Shown here in pieces: positions 8,363 to 17,946 of a stretch of DNA of 64,000 bases. The DNA comes from Acidobacterium capsulatum ATCC 51196 (GTDB taxonomy: Bacteria > Acidobacteriota > Terriglobia > Terriglobales > Acidobacteriaceae). The notes under the pieces are model-generated. The model did not search any database and was not told the DNA's origin. It saw only the letters and a list, made by a program, of their open reading frames with translations. The stretch's first letter is position 1. The number at the start of each line of letters is the position of its first letter. The position numbers were made by a program, and so were the translations under genes. Location of the stretch: assembly GCF_000022565.1 (NCBI RefSeq), contig NC_012483.1:3720001-3784000 (forward strand), in the 5' to 3' direction.

Positions 8363-11300
8363 ATGAAACACTGGCTTTGCCTGCTTCTTTGCGGATTGTT
8401 CTTCCTACCCCTACTAGCTGCTGCCCAATCGACGAACGCCACGATCAGCGGGGGAGTGACCGACCCCATGGGGCGATTCATCGCCAACGCGCAGATTCAG
8501 GTCGCCAACGATGAGACTGGCGCGGTCTATTCCACCAAAACCAATAACGCCGGGATCTATCTCATCCCCGTTCTCCCACCAGGCCACTATCACGTGCAGG
8601 TCTCAAAGCCGGGCTTCGAAACCATCATCAAGCCGGATGTCGTTCTTTACGTTCAGGGCGCGCTGTCGCTTAATTTCACTCTGCCTGTGGGAGCGGCGTC
8701 AGAGAGCGTTACGGTCAACGCATCGTCGTCGCTGTTGAACACCACCAGCCCTGCGGTGAGCACGGTCATCACGCGAAAGTTCGTGAAGAATATCCCACTG
8801 AACGGCAGAAGCTTTCAGGACCTCATATCGCTGACGCCGGGCGTGATCAATCAAAGTCCGCAGTATTACCAAACGGAAGTTGTGGGCGGGGGTGGGGACT
8901 TCAGCGTCAACGGGTCACGTACACAGTCGAACTATTACACGGTCGATGGTGTGACCGCGAACATCTCGTCTGGAAATGGCGGCGGGGTAGGGAATGCGGC
9001 CACAGGCGGCGCGCTGGGCGCGACTACGGCGTTGGGTACGACTCAGACGCTGGTGCCGGTGGATGCGCTGGAAGAGTTCCGCGTTCAGAGCTCCACCTAT
9101 TCCGCGGAATATGGGCACTCACCGGGAGGCCAGTTCTCGCTCGTCACTCGCGCCGGCACCAACCGGCCACACGGCAGCGTCTTCGAATACCTGCGGAACA
9201 ATTATTTCGACGCGAACGACTGGTTCAATGACCACTATGGAGCGCCCACGCCGGCCTTGCGACAGAACGATTTCGGCGGCTCGTTTGGGGGCCCGGTGTG
9301 GATTCCGAGACTCTACAACGGGGTGGACCGCAGCTTCTTCTTCGTCGCCTATGAAGGGCTTCGCCTGACCCAGCCGACCGCAGCCACCATCCAGTACGTT
9401 CCCGATAGTTACATGCGGGAGCAGGCAGTTGCTGCGATGCAACCGATTCTGAATGCCTATCCCGTGCCGAACGGCATCGACTACGGAACGGCCAGCGATC
9501 CGAGTCTTGCACAGTTCATCGCATCCTACTCGCTTCCCAGTTCCATCGATTCGACCAGCGTCCGTATCGACCACATATTCGGCCCCAAGCTGGTCGTCTT
9601 CTTCCGGCTGGGAGTCACGCCAAGTTCGACCGAATCCCGCCCATACTTTTCCAAATTAACGACAGCGATCAACGCTCAGACCTACACGTTTGGCGCGAGC
9701 AGCCAGCTCTCCGATCACCTCAGCAACGAATTCCGTTTGGGCTATGCACGCTCCAACTCCTCGATAACGGGAGAGATCGACGCGTTCGGTGGAGCGACTC
9801 CGGTCAATCTGGCGGCTGCGATGGGAGCGGGTTCCTATCCGCAGGCGGAGCCGGCCATCTCAATCAATTTCCCCGGTATTGGGGCTCCGTTCATGGCCAT
9901 TGAAGACACGAAGAATCTCGGACGTCAGTGGAATCTTGTCGATACAGCCTCGCTGCTCAGGGGGCATCATACGCTCAAGTTTGGGATCGACTATCGGTAC
10001 ATTAAGTCGCCAATCGATCCACCGCAGGTAGAGCCCTACGCGGTTTTCGATAGCACTCATGCGGTTCTGGCGGGGAAGCCGGACTTACCCATCGTTTCCA
10101 GTTTTCTACAAGCGACGCCTATTTTTCACGAGCTTGCTCTCTTCGCGCAGGATGAGTGGCGCGTGCTTCCTCGCCTTACTCTTTCCTACGGTTTGCGCTG
10201 GGCAGTTGATCCTCCTCCCACAGAGCAGCATGGAAATGATGCATTCACTCTGCGAGGCAACATCGACGATCCGGCCTCACTGACACTGGCGCCTCGCGGA
10301 ACGCCGCTGTGGCAGACGAGTTGGTACAACTTTGCACCGCGCTTCGGCGCGGCATGGGTGGCGCGCAACCGGACTGGATGGGAAACAGTTCTTCGCGGGG
10401 GCGGCGGTGTCTTCTTCGATTCAGCGAACGAAATTGCCGCAGTCGGATTCAGCGGCTTCGGATTTCATGCCGAGTCTATTCCTGCCGGTGCAAGGCTGCC
10501 GTATACCCCTGCTCAACTCAATGTTCCGGTCAAAACGACCGCCCCTTACACGAGCGGAATCATTACTGCGTTTCCGGAGCATCTCCAGTTGCCGTATACG
10601 CTCGAATGGAATGTGAGCCTGCAACAAGAGCTAGGCGTCAACCAAGCCCTGACCTTGGCTTACGTCGCCTCCGCCGGTCGCAGATTGATGGGGTTGCAAT
10701 ACCGCAATATCGAACCGCTGAATCCGAACTTCGGCACAATTCAATATCTCGCGAGCAACGTCACGTCGAACTACCAATCGCTCCAGGCTCAGTTCCAGCG
10801 GTCTGTATCCAAAGGGCTGCAAGCGCTGGTCTCTTATACCTGGTCTCATGCCATCGATGTTGGCTCTCAATCGACGGAGCTGGCACTTCAGCGAGGCAAT
10901 GCCGACTATGACGTGCGTCAGAACTTGCAAGCCGGGTTGACCTGGGATATTCCGGAAGTCCACCGCAGCCATTGGGCGCGTCAACTCACGGGTGGGTGGG
11001 GACTCGATGCGCGGCTGATCTCACACACTCCGTTTCCAATTACGCTCGGAGGAGCCACGAGCACAGATCCGGCAACGGGAGCGCAGTATAACGGCGGTCT
11101 GAATCTGGTTCCGAATGTGCCGGTGTATGTATACGGATCCAAATACCCTGGCGGGAAAGCGCTCAATCCCGCCGCGTTCCGTTTGCCTAAAGGCAATGCG
11201 ACAGGAGATGCACCACGTAACTTCGCTCGGGGTTTCGGAATGACGCAGCTGAACCTTGCGATCCGACGGGATTTCCCGATTCATGACCATCTGTCGCTGA

Positions 11301-11485
11301 ATTTTCGAGCGGAGACCTTCAACGTCTTCAATCATCCGAACTTTGGTTACGTCGATCCCAACTACACCGATGCGACCTTCGGTCAGGCCACGCAAATGCT
11401 CAATGCCAGCTTGGGCACGATGGCCTCTCAGTACCAGCAGGGCGGCCCGCGCTCAATGCAATTCGCGCTCAGGTTGAGTTTCTGA
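8363..11485 (+). CDS. Oar-like TonB-dependent outer-membrane receptor
   Basis: This 1040-residue protein has a signal peptide (MKHWLCLLLCGLFFLPLLAAAQ). A carboxypeptidase-regulatory-like beta domain (about 27-105) follows. The plug domain includes KNIPLNGRSFQDLISLTPGV, typical of acidobacterial Oar-type receptors. A long beta-barrel ends in a C-terminal Phe (FALRLSF), the signal for outer-membrane assembly. It would import a substrate too large for porins using TonB energy. Because a candidate isopeptidase gene follows 56 bp later and a lasso-peptide biosynthesis set faces it, the likely cargo is the locus's own peptide product or a similar one. That substrate is inferred from context; sequence alone does not show it. 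Confidence 0.9.
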   Translation: MKHWLCLLLCGLFFLPLLAAAQSTNATISGGVTDPMGRFIANAQIQVANDETGAVYSTKTNNAGIYLIPVLPPGHYHVQVSKPGFETIIKPDVVLYVQGALSLNFTLPVGAASESVTVNASSSLLNTTSPAVSTVITRKFVKNIPLNGRSFQDLISLTPGVINQSPQYYQTEVVGGGGDFSVNGSRTQSNYYTVDGVTANISSGNGGGVGNAATGGALGATTALGTTQTLVPVDALEEFRVQSSTYSAEYGHSPGGQFSLVTRAGTNRPHGSVFEYLRNNYFDANDWFNDHYGAPTPALRQNDFGGSFGGPVWIPRLYNGVDRSFFFVAYEGLRLTQPTAATIQYVPDSYMREQAVAAMQPILNAYPVPNGIDYGTASDPSLAQFIASYSLPSSIDSTSVRIDHIFGPKLVVFFRLGVTPSSTESRPYFSKLTTAINAQTYTFGASSQLSDHLSNEFRLGYARSNSSITGEIDAFGGATPVNLAAAMGAGSYPQAEPAISINFPGIGAPFMAIEDTKNLGRQWNLVDTASLLRGHHTLKFGIDYRYIKSPIDPPQVEPYAVFDSTHAVLAGKPDLPIVSSFLQATPIFHELALFAQDEWRVLPRLTLSYGLRWAVDPPPTEQHGNDAFTLRGNIDDPASLTLAPRGTPLWQTSWYNFAPRFGAAWVARNRTGWETVLRGGGGVFFDSANEIAAVGFSGFGFHAESIPAGARLPYTPAQLNVPVKTTAPYTSGIITAFPEHLQLPYTLEWNVSLQQELGVNQALTLAYVASAGRRLMGLQYRNIEPLNPNFGTIQYLASNVTSNYQSLQAQFQRSVSKGLQALVSYTWSHAIDVGSQSTELALQRGNADYDVRQNLQAGLTWDIPEVHRSHWARQLTGGWGLDARLISHTPFPITLGGATSTDPATGAQYNGGLNLVPNVPVYVYGSKYPGGKALNPAAFRLPKGNATGDAPRNFARGFGMTQLNLAIRRDFPIHDHLSLNFRAETFNVFNHPNFGYVDPNYTDATFGQATQMLNASLGTMASQYQQGGPRSMQFALRLSF

Positions 11486-11541
11486 ACTCAAGCCTGCTTT
11501 CCACATAGCGACCTCTTTTCACCCTAACCCGGAGGGAATCG

Positions 11542-13941
11542 ATGCACCTTGCCCGCTACGGGGCAGCCATCGCGTTAGCGTGGCTCGCCCTCCCTTGCGC
11601 CCATGCGGTGAAGAGACGCTTCACCGTGAGAGATGATATCGCCATGGTGAGGTTCACCCATCCGCGAGCCAGCCCCGAAGATCCCGGAACCGCGATCGCC
11701 GAGCCGTCGCCCGATGGCAAAAGCATCGTGATCGTCGTCACTCAAGGGCGTCTGAGCGATGACCTCATCGAATCCAGGCTGCTCATCTTCCAAGTGAGTG
11801 CGATCAGGAATGCTGCTATGCACCCGCAGCTTTCGATGCCAAAGCCAAAAGTGCTGGCGACTGTTCAGGGGATGCCGCCACCATTTGCTGTTCATGCCCA
11901 CGATGGAGTCATAAAGGACGTTCGCTGGGCTGCGGATAGCTCCACGATCTACTTTCTCACCGCAAATCGTCAGGGCAATTATCGCCTCTGCGCGGTGCGG
12001 CGAGAGGGGGGCAGAGTAGACCATCTGACCCCCAGCACGATGAGTGTGGATCGCTTTACGCTTTCAGGGGACAGAATCACTCTGCTTGCATCCGGGCAGC
12101 GGCCTGCTTCTTCCGCGGCAGGGCAGGCATTGAATGCCGACGCGCGGGATATCACGGGAACTCGCCTGATCGAGGATCTCTTTCCCGATAGCCGGTATAA
12201 CCGCGCCATTAGGGTATTTAGGCTCTACACCATTAGACTCGATGCCAACAAACCATCGATACACTCGGTCCCAAACTACGCTTTGGAACAGATCCCATTT
12301 CTGGCTAGAGCCTATCCATTCGCGGCTTCCTCTCAGGCCGGTGAGCTTATCAAGCTGGAGCCGGCAAAATCAGTGCCGAAATCATGGTCTCGTTATGCGC
12401 CCGCTACCGGGTATCCGCAACTACGCTTACGGCAGGGGTCAACCACGGGTCAATTTCAGGCTGCAAATATTATGCGGCCGTTGGAGTACACCGCCATCAA
12501 TCTAGCCAACGGCAAACAGACTCCGTTGCTTCCGGCTCCCAATGCTCGAAGCCTCGGGTATCTCAGAGATGCGAATAGAGCGGTCTGGTCGTCAGATGCC
12601 AAGCGGATACTACTCACTAATACGTTTCTGCCCGTTGATCGATACAGTGACACAACATCAGGAGATGTCTACCCTTGTGGCGTAGCCAGCATGGACATGC
12701 CCGACGATAGAGTTCGCTGCCTCTTTTTTGAGAATCGTTCTCTGAACCCCAAAGTGTTTCACGTGCAGGATGTTGCATTTGAGAAGAGCGCAGCGAAGGT
12801 CGCAGTTCTTCTTCACAACGGGCTCAACCAGCAGATTGTTCAGCACTACACTCTTCGCCAAAGTCATTGGTTGCTTATTTCGACCGATCTGGTTCAAAGC
12901 CCCGTGACTTCTCTGCGTGAGTGGCAGCGTCAGGATTCTGATGGCGGCTTGCGTTGGCGGATGTTTATCCATCAATCGCTCAATGACCCGCCTCAGCTAT
13001 GGGTGCGTGCGCCGAATGGAAGTTCACAGAAAGTATGGGACCCAAATCCGCAGTTCCGGCAGATGCGGTTTGGCCATGCGTCCTCCTATAGCTGGCGGGA
13101 CCCACACGGTCATCAATGGTCTGGCATTCTTATCGAGCCCGTGGGATTCATCCGCGGGAAGCGCTATCCGCTCGTTCTGCAGATGTACGACTATGTGGAC
13201 CATCAATTCATTACCGACGGCCTTTATCCAACGGCGTTCGCGGCCCGCGAACTTGCCAGTGCGGGATTCGTGGTTCTGCAATTTCGGAAGCAGCGGGACA
13301 CTGGTTCAGAACGAGACCCTCAAATTGCCCTGGAAGGTTATCAGAGCGCCGTGGCCCAACTGAATGCGGCAGGCATGATTGATCCAGGTCGCGTCGGGGT
13401 GGTCGGGTTTAGTCTTACCTGTTGGTATGCGGCCTACGCTCTTGTCCATGATCCAACGTTGTTCCACGCGGCTACCATTGCAGATGGACTCGACAACAGC
13501 TACATGCAATTCATGATGTTTACGCCGGGCGAGTATTTTCTGCGGCGTCAGATGCTGGGTGTTCGCGGCGTTGCACCCTTCGGAGTCGGGCTTGCTCATT
13601 GGGTGAAAACGTCCGCCGCTTTTCACTTTGACCGGATTCAGGCGCCAGTGAGAATCGAGGCGATTGGTCCATCCTCCGTGCTCCAGGAATGGGACCTGTA
13701 TGCCTCATTACGACTGCTAAAGAAGCCCGTTGACCTGATCTATTTCCCTCACGGAACGCACATTCATAAACATCCCCTCGCCAGATTGGAGTCACAGCAA
13801 GGCAATGTGGATTGGATGTACTTTTGGCTCAAGGGAGAGGAGCTTCCCGATCAGAGTTCAGTGGTGTCATATCCAGAATGGGAGTCGATGCGGCGCTCCT
13901 ATGATCGGTTAAACAACTCAACAAAACCGGCGTCGCAATGA
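11542..13941 (+). CDS. S9-family peptidase, candidate lasso-peptide isopeptidase
   Basis: This 799-residue exported protein has a signal peptide (residues 1-22, ending PCAHA). A beta-propeller-like N-terminal domain is followed by a prolyl-oligopeptidase alpha/beta-hydrolase domain from about 530. The nucleophile elbow reads GVVGFSLTCW with Ser about 624; the usual GxSxG glycine is replaced by Thr. Histidines for the triad lie in PHGTHIHKH (about 737-744). The usual acidic residue in the GxxDD loop is not obvious (the loop reads IGPSSVLQEWD). Lasso isopeptidases of the AtxE type are S9 enzymes encoded beside a TonB receptor and sigma/anti-sigma genes, which is the layout here. An ordinary dipeptidyl peptidase is the alternative. 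Confidence 0.8.
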   Translation: MHLARYGAAIALAWLALPCAHAVKRRFTVRDDIAMVRFTHPRASPEDPGTAIAEPSPDGKSIVIVVTQGRLSDDLIESRLLIFQVSAIRNAAMHPQLSMPKPKVLATVQGMPPPFAVHAHDGVIKDVRWAADSSTIYFLTANRQGNYRLCAVRREGGRVDHLTPSTMSVDRFTLSGDRITLLASGQRPASSAAGQALNADARDITGTRLIEDLFPDSRYNRAIRVFRLYTIRLDANKPSIHSVPNYALEQIPFLARAYPFAASSQAGELIKLEPAKSVPKSWSRYAPATGYPQLRLRQGSTTGQFQAANIMRPLEYTAINLANGKQTPLLPAPNARSLGYLRDANRAVWSSDAKRILLTNTFLPVDRYSDTTSGDVYPCGVASMDMPDDRVRCLFFENRSLNPKVFHVQDVAFEKSAAKVAVLLHNGLNQQIVQHYTLRQSHWLLISTDLVQSPVTSLREWQRQDSDGGLRWRMFIHQSLNDPPQLWVRAPNGSSQKVWDPNPQFRQMRFGHASSYSWRDPHGHQWSGILIEPVGFIRGKRYPLVLQMYDYVDHQFITDGLYPTAFAARELASAGFVVLQFRKQRDTGSERDPQIALEGYQSAVAQLNAAGMIDPGRVGVVGFSLTCWYAAYALVHDPTLFHAATIADGLDNSYMQFMMFTPGEYFLRRQMLGVRGVAPFGVGLAHWVKTSAAFHFDRIQAPVRIEAIGPSSVLQEWDLYASLRLLKKPVDLIYFPHGTHIHKHPLARLESQQGNVDWMYFWLKGEELPDQSSVVSYPEWESMRRSYDRLNNSTKPASQ

Positions 13942-13948
13942 CGCAGGA

Positions 13949-13984
13949 GCGCCCGCCCGTCCATTCGACTGGACGGACGGGCGC
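13949..13984. terminator. bidirectional hairpin terminator
   Basis: Two 15-nt arms, starting GCGCCCG and ending CGGGCGC, pair with one mismatch around a 6-nt loop. The hairpin sits between the convergent S9 peptidase and precursor genes. There is no long T-run on either side, so it may work as a transcript stabiliser or a factor-aided terminator. Confidence 0.6.
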
Positions 13985-14014
13985 AGAACTGCCTATTTGC
14001 TCCTTGCGGTGCCG

Positions 14015-14149
14015 CTACTCGTCGGACTCGTAGCTGGCTCCGGTGGAAGGCAGAGCGGATTCAATTTCCTGAACCGCTCCACCCTTCTGAAACTGAATGG
14101 CTTTCTCAGCTTCGTAGGTGGCGATGATGCGTGGTGGTGTGTAGAGCAT
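14015..14149 (-). CDS. candidate lasso-type RiPP precursor peptide
   Basis: This 44-residue peptide starts at an ATG preceded by AAGGAG at good spacing. The N-terminus carries YTPPRI, matching the YxxP-hydrophobic motif that PqqD-like B1 proteins bind in lasso leaders. A possible core starts at Gly23-Gly24: GGAVQEIE would allow an 8-residue ring from Gly to Glu30, leaving a 14-residue tail ending SYESDE. The Thr normally found two residues before the core is absent (Gln), and the tail is unusually acidic. It is the last gene of the biosynthetic operon, 79 bp after the cyclase. The role as precursor is inferred from position, size and leader motif; the cleavage site is uncertain. Confidence 0.65.
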   Translation of the reverse strand: MLYTPPRIIATYEAEKAIQFQKGGAVQEIESALPSTGASYESDE

Positions 14150-14228
14150 GTTTTTTCTCCTTGGGTTGGAATATCCGTCGCTCCAGGCGGATCGTGCTGC
14201 ATGAATGACGGAGCTTGTAGGCCGCTTC

Positions 14229-16112
14229 TTACCTGGCCAAATTTGGTTCAGAAATCTCTTCGGTCTTGATCGATTCTCCAGATCGCGACCAGATCTCCAG
14301 TGCAATCGTCCGAAGGATCGCTTGCCAGTCTGATGGCTGCCCATTGCAGCACCGCTTCAACTCGGCGGCGAAAGGGTCCATTTCGATGAAACCTTGCTGA
14401 GCCAGACGGCAATCACGGAAGAGAGATTCGATCTCGCTTTGCCGCCGCTGCAGCACTCGAAGTGGACCAGTTACTTGAAAGGCTTTGCGCTTGCGTTCGA
14501 GGATTTCGTCTGGCACGATGCCAACAAGTGCGCGACGCATCATGAACCGGCGGCGGCCTGGCCGGAGCAATTGACTGGCAGGCACACGCAGCAGGAAGTT
14601 GACGAGGTCCTTGTCGAGATAGGGGTAGCGGTACTCCGGCCGTGCCAGGATGCGGGGATAGCTGTGAGGCAGTGTTCCCATGACCGCAGTCCAGGTGCGT
14701 GCGTTTTCGAGTTGGCGCGGGGTGTACTGGACCAGGTCCTGGCAGCGGAATGGAGTTCTTACCGAGTTCGCCCTTAGACCAGAGGTGCGGTGTGCGAGCC
14801 ACGGAGGCGGTGTGGCCGCGCGCGGATTCTGGCAGTAGAGTCGCGCAGTCCGGCCAACTGTTCGCAGCAACGTTTCGACGATGGGATCACGGTTGACGAG
14901 TGACCAGGCCAGGCTCTGCTTTAGGAGTGATGCCCATGCGCCTTCAACCAGATAGCTGGCCAATTCCGGATAGCGATCCGGAACCCCGCCCAGCAACTCG
15001 TCACCACCTATGCCGGAGAGGATTGCCCGAAAATCGCTTCTCCAGACACGCTCATGGAACTGCTCTTCGCGGCGGATCGATAGGCTGTCGGCTCCTGGCA
15101 AGAGGTATCTTCCCCGGGTGGCATCATGAGGCAGAAAGGTTTTTTGTGAGAAGCTCATGTCGAGGTGGACGCCTACCTTGCCTCGATATGTCTCCGTATG
15201 CGAAAAGTAGCGGCGCTCATCAAGCGAAGGTTCTTCATCGTCGAAGTACGACACCGTATCGAGCAACGGAGCGCTGGCGTCCACCTTTCGTTGGCAATGA
15301 TCTGACATGCAGACGATGGCGGTTGAATCCATGCCGCCACTGAGTTCCGCCAGAACATGAGGAGCATCCTCAGTGCGCCGCTCGATGGCCTGGCGAAAGA
15401 GCATCAGGAAATGCTCGTCATATTCTTCTTCGGAGGAGTATGCCAACTCACTCTCGCCGAGCGGCGACCAGTGACGTTCGACTCGGATCGCACCGCTACG
15501 TATGGCCAGACTGCACCCGGGTGGGACAGCAAAGATTCCCTGGTAGGGTGTCAACTCCCCAATCTGTTGACCGGCGAGATAAGCGGCAATGTATGGCTCG
15601 GAAAGCGTGGGACTCTCTGTTGAAGAGAAGAACGTATCGAGATACGTGGCCCAACGGAGTTCATTCGCCTTCGCCCGGTAGTAGAGAGTACGCGTCCCCG
15701 CGTGATCACGGGCCAGATAGATGGTATTGGTGCACTCTGACCACACCGCCACTGCCCAGTCTCCGGTGAATCTTCGGAAAGAGGACGGGCCCCAATGGGC
15801 GAAAGCAGTCAGTGCAATTTGCGAGTCGGATGTGCTTGCCACGTGCAGGCCAAGGTCCTCCGCCAATTCGCGGGAGTTGTCCAACCGTCCATCGAACGTC
15901 AGCACGTTTTGAAACTCATCCCGGACAGGACCAGACTCAAGAGAGAAACGCGGATGACTGCCATATGGCTGCCAAGCCATGCCGAGTCCGGTCTTCACAT
16001 AACTAGTGCCCGGGCCGGTGGCATACCGGGCCGTGGAGATGGCCCAGTCGTGCAGCATCGCCTCTGAAGCTGGCGAGCCGTCTGCCGCGTGTATGCCGAA
16101 CAGAATGCTCAT
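14229..16112 (-). CDS. asparagine synthetase-like lasso cyclase (C protein)
   Basis: The 627-residue enzyme should activate a side-chain carboxylate of the core peptide with ATP and close the macrolactam ring. The N-terminal half is glutaminase-like but lacks the catalytic Cys2 (it starts MSILFGIHAADG), as in lasso cyclases that do not use glutamine. The synthetase half has the PP-loop SGGMDS (about 256-261) and a second conserved block ILSGIGGDELLGG (about 368). The ATG follows AGAGGTGGG. It is 12 bp after the B2 gene. Typical lasso cyclases are about 550-620 residues, so the length fits. A true asparagine synthetase is unlikely because of the missing Cys2 and the B1/B2 neighbours. Confidence 0.87.
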   Translation of the reverse strand: MSILFGIHAADGSPASEAMLHDWAISTARYATGPGTSYVKTGLGMAWQPYGSHPRFSLESGPVRDEFQNVLTFDGRLDNSRELAEDLGLHVASTSDSQIALTAFAHWGPSSFRRFTGDWAVAVWSECTNTIYLARDHAGTRTLYYRAKANELRWATYLDTFFSSTESPTLSEPYIAAYLAGQQIGELTPYQGIFAVPPGCSLAIRSGAIRVERHWSPLGESELAYSSEEEYDEHFLMLFRQAIERRTEDAPHVLAELSGGMDSTAIVCMSDHCQRKVDASAPLLDTVSYFDDEEPSLDERRYFSHTETYRGKVGVHLDMSFSQKTFLPHDATRGRYLLPGADSLSIRREEQFHERVWRSDFRAILSGIGGDELLGGVPDRYPELASYLVEGAWASLLKQSLAWSLVNRDPIVETLLRTVGRTARLYCQNPRAATPPPWLAHRTSGLRANSVRTPFRCQDLVQYTPRQLENARTWTAVMGTLPHSYPRILARPEYRYPYLDKDLVNFLLRVPASQLLRPGRRRFMMRRALVGIVPDEILERKRKAFQVTGPLRVLQRRQSEIESLFRDCRLAQQGFIEMDPFAAELKRCCNGQPSDWQAILRTIALEIWSRSGESIKTEEISEPNLAR

Positions 16113-16124
16113 GGCCCACCTCTC

Positions 16125-16493
16125 TTAACACCGCTCCAGAACTTGAAACTTGTCTCGGACATATGGCCTGTCGTTAACGACTCGCCCATTGCATTCGACC
16201 CACGCGTGCGAATAAAAGGGCAGAAGCTGAACGCCGATGACCAAGTCGGCTGCGTATCCCTGGCGACGGAACATCACGGCTGTGGCCGCTGAACGTTGCA
16301 GACAGAGCACGCGTTTGAAGTAGAAGACGCATGCCAGATCCATCGCACGACACAGTGCATCGAGATCTGCGTGGCTGCTTTGTCTGCGAGGACAACTGCG
16401 AACGGCGGCATAGAGCTTTTCGAAGTTGCCAAACCGCATCAGGCAGTCGAAGTAGAGCAGCAGAGCCCATGCTTCCATCAATCGAATCGCCAT
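16125..16493 (-). CDS. lasso-peptide leader peptidase (B2, transglutaminase-like)
   Basis: This 122-residue cysteine protease should remove the leader from the precursor. The expected triad is visible: Cys64 in CLQRSAA, His96 in SHAWVE and Asp108 in VVND. The N-terminal helices (about 1-60) match the compact B2 form found where B1 is a separate protein. GGAGG lies 8 nt before the ATG. The gene sits 24 bp after the kinase gene and 12 bp before the cyclase. In this split arrangement B1 (17947-18186) delivers the leader. Confidence 0.9.
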   Translation of the reverse strand: MAIRLMEAWALLLYFDCLMRFGNFEKLYAAVRSCPRRQSSHADLDALCRAMDLACVFYFKRVLCLQRSAATAVMFRRQGYAADLVIGVQLLPFYSHAWVECNGRVVNDRPYVRDKFQVLERC

Positions 16494-16517
16494 GAGAGTT
16501 TCCTCCGGGATCGTTCG

Positions 16518-17915
16518 CTACGCCGATACAGAAGCCATGCCGGCATGCGTAGAGTGCCGGCAACGCGTCCCAAGAAAAGCAGGTTTCCGAGCTGCTCGAT
16601 CCATATGGCGTGCCAGCATGCGGGCATAGGATTGCCGCTTCGGATCATCGCGCGCGGGCGACGTCAGCCAGGTGCCGCGACCGTAGAGAGCGCTAAAAGC
16701 GGCGATCAGAGGAGCAAGAACAAATGCTTCATCGATCTGGACAGCGTCGTAGCCTGCCAGCAGAAGACACCTGTAGCGCTCCTTCAAAGCATGATGCTCA
16801 TTGCGCTGGCGGACAGGATCGGAATACGGATGCAAGAGCAACAGATGCTCCAAGGTACAGAGCGGGAAGCCAACATACGCCTCGGCCCAATCTGTGATCT
16901 GGCAGTGCTCAGGGCCAATGAGGAGATTCCCAAGATTCATGTCGCCATGAACAACCGTGACCGGAAAGTTGAGTGCGTCCAGCCTTGCGCAACTGTCCTC
17001 GACAAGACGGCGCAACTCGCCCAGGCGCGCGGAAGAGATGCGCGGGACTTTTCTGGATGTTTGGTGGCCCATGGCCTCTTCCAAATAGCAGAAGAACGAC
17101 TCGGCCCCGGCGGCAAGCGTCATCGGTCTCTGATCCGACGCTCCGGCCCTGAAAAGAGTGTTTGCTGAGCCTATGGTGGAGACCTGAATGGCTGCCAGAG
17201 CATCGACTGCTCGGCAAAGAATCTGCTGCGCTTCATTGCAGTCTTCTGGCCATGTCTCCAGGCATACCGCCTCTTCCCGTGAGAGCCATGCGTTCCAGTC
17301 GGGCCTGTAATCGATGACCTGAGGAAGGTATCTTCCGCACAACTGCGAGAGCGCGAGGGTGACGGGAAGCTCCCGCGCATTTTGTCCGCTCGTTGCTTTG
17401 AGCCAATACGCCGAGCCGTCTTCCATCTGGAAGCGGATCAGAGTGAAGCCGTGGCCTGCGTTGTATTGTTCGTACGGATTCTGCTCGGCGACACGAATGC
17501 CCGTTACGCTTTCCAGCCAGCGGATGCCATCGCCAATCCAGCCCGGACGAGCGAATGGATTCCGGGTTCTCCTTTCCATGACTTCCAGCAACCTCTGGCG
17601 CTCATTGTGAGGGAGATCTCCTTCATGGACAGACGCGAGACTTACAGGGACGAGCGAAGACTCGTCGGGAAGAGAATCCGCTTCCACAGCCGCAAGTGGC
17701 ACCAATGCTGAGTCATCACCCAAGAAGTCAAGAACCAACGCATGGATCCCGAATCCGTTCCAGAGAGCAGAATGCAATGCTCTGGCAGGCCGGCTTCCCG
17801 GTGAAATCGAAACACGGGGCAAGCAGTAGCCCTTCTTCTCGCGAACTGCCAGCACATTCTGTCGGTCCGTAAGGATCAGTCCGATGCGATACTCGATGCT
17901 TTCCGGATGATTCAT
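16518..17915 (-). CDS. aminoglycoside-phosphotransferase-fold kinase in lasso operon
   Basis: The 465-residue protein has an N-terminal domain of about 170 residues with a degenerate Nudix-like look (RIGLILTDRQNVLAVREK). A kinase domain follows. The catalytic loop is VVHGDMNLGNLLI (about 319-331; Asp in HGD, Asn 5 residues on) and the metal-binding Asp is in ITDWAEAY. That is the APH/choline-kinase signature. Some lasso clusters encode kinases that phosphorylate the C-terminal Ser of the precursor, usually of the HPr-kinase type; an APH-type enzyme is less usual. The candidate precursor has Ser residues near its C-terminus. Target and order of action are inferred. It is 31 bp after B1 and 24 bp before B2. 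Confidence 0.78.
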   Translation of the reverse strand: MNHPESIEYRIGLILTDRQNVLAVREKKGYCLPRVSISPGSRPARALHSALWNGFGIHALVLDFLGDDSALVPLAAVEADSLPDESSLVPVSLASVHEGDLPHNERQRLLEVMERRTRNPFARPGWIGDGIRWLESVTGIRVAEQNPYEQYNAGHGFTLIRFQMEDGSAYWLKATSGQNARELPVTLALSQLCGRYLPQVIDYRPDWNAWLSREEAVCLETWPEDCNEAQQILCRAVDALAAIQVSTIGSANTLFRAGASDQRPMTLAAGAESFFCYLEEAMGHQTSRKVPRISSARLGELRRLVEDSCARLDALNFPVTVVHGDMNLGNLLIGPEHCQITDWAEAYVGFPLCTLEHLLLLHPYSDPVRQRNEHHALKERYRCLLLAGYDAVQIDEAFVLAPLIAAFSALYGRGTWLTSPARDDPKRQSYARMLARHMDRAARKPAFLGTRCRHSTHAGMASVSA

Positions 17916-17946
17916 GACTTGTCCTCTCAGAATCTGTCTGACAGCT

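Noticed and set aside
16296-17168. 290-residue plus-strand open frame
   Set aside because: Antisense to the B2 and kinase genes, which have clear motifs and ribosome sites.
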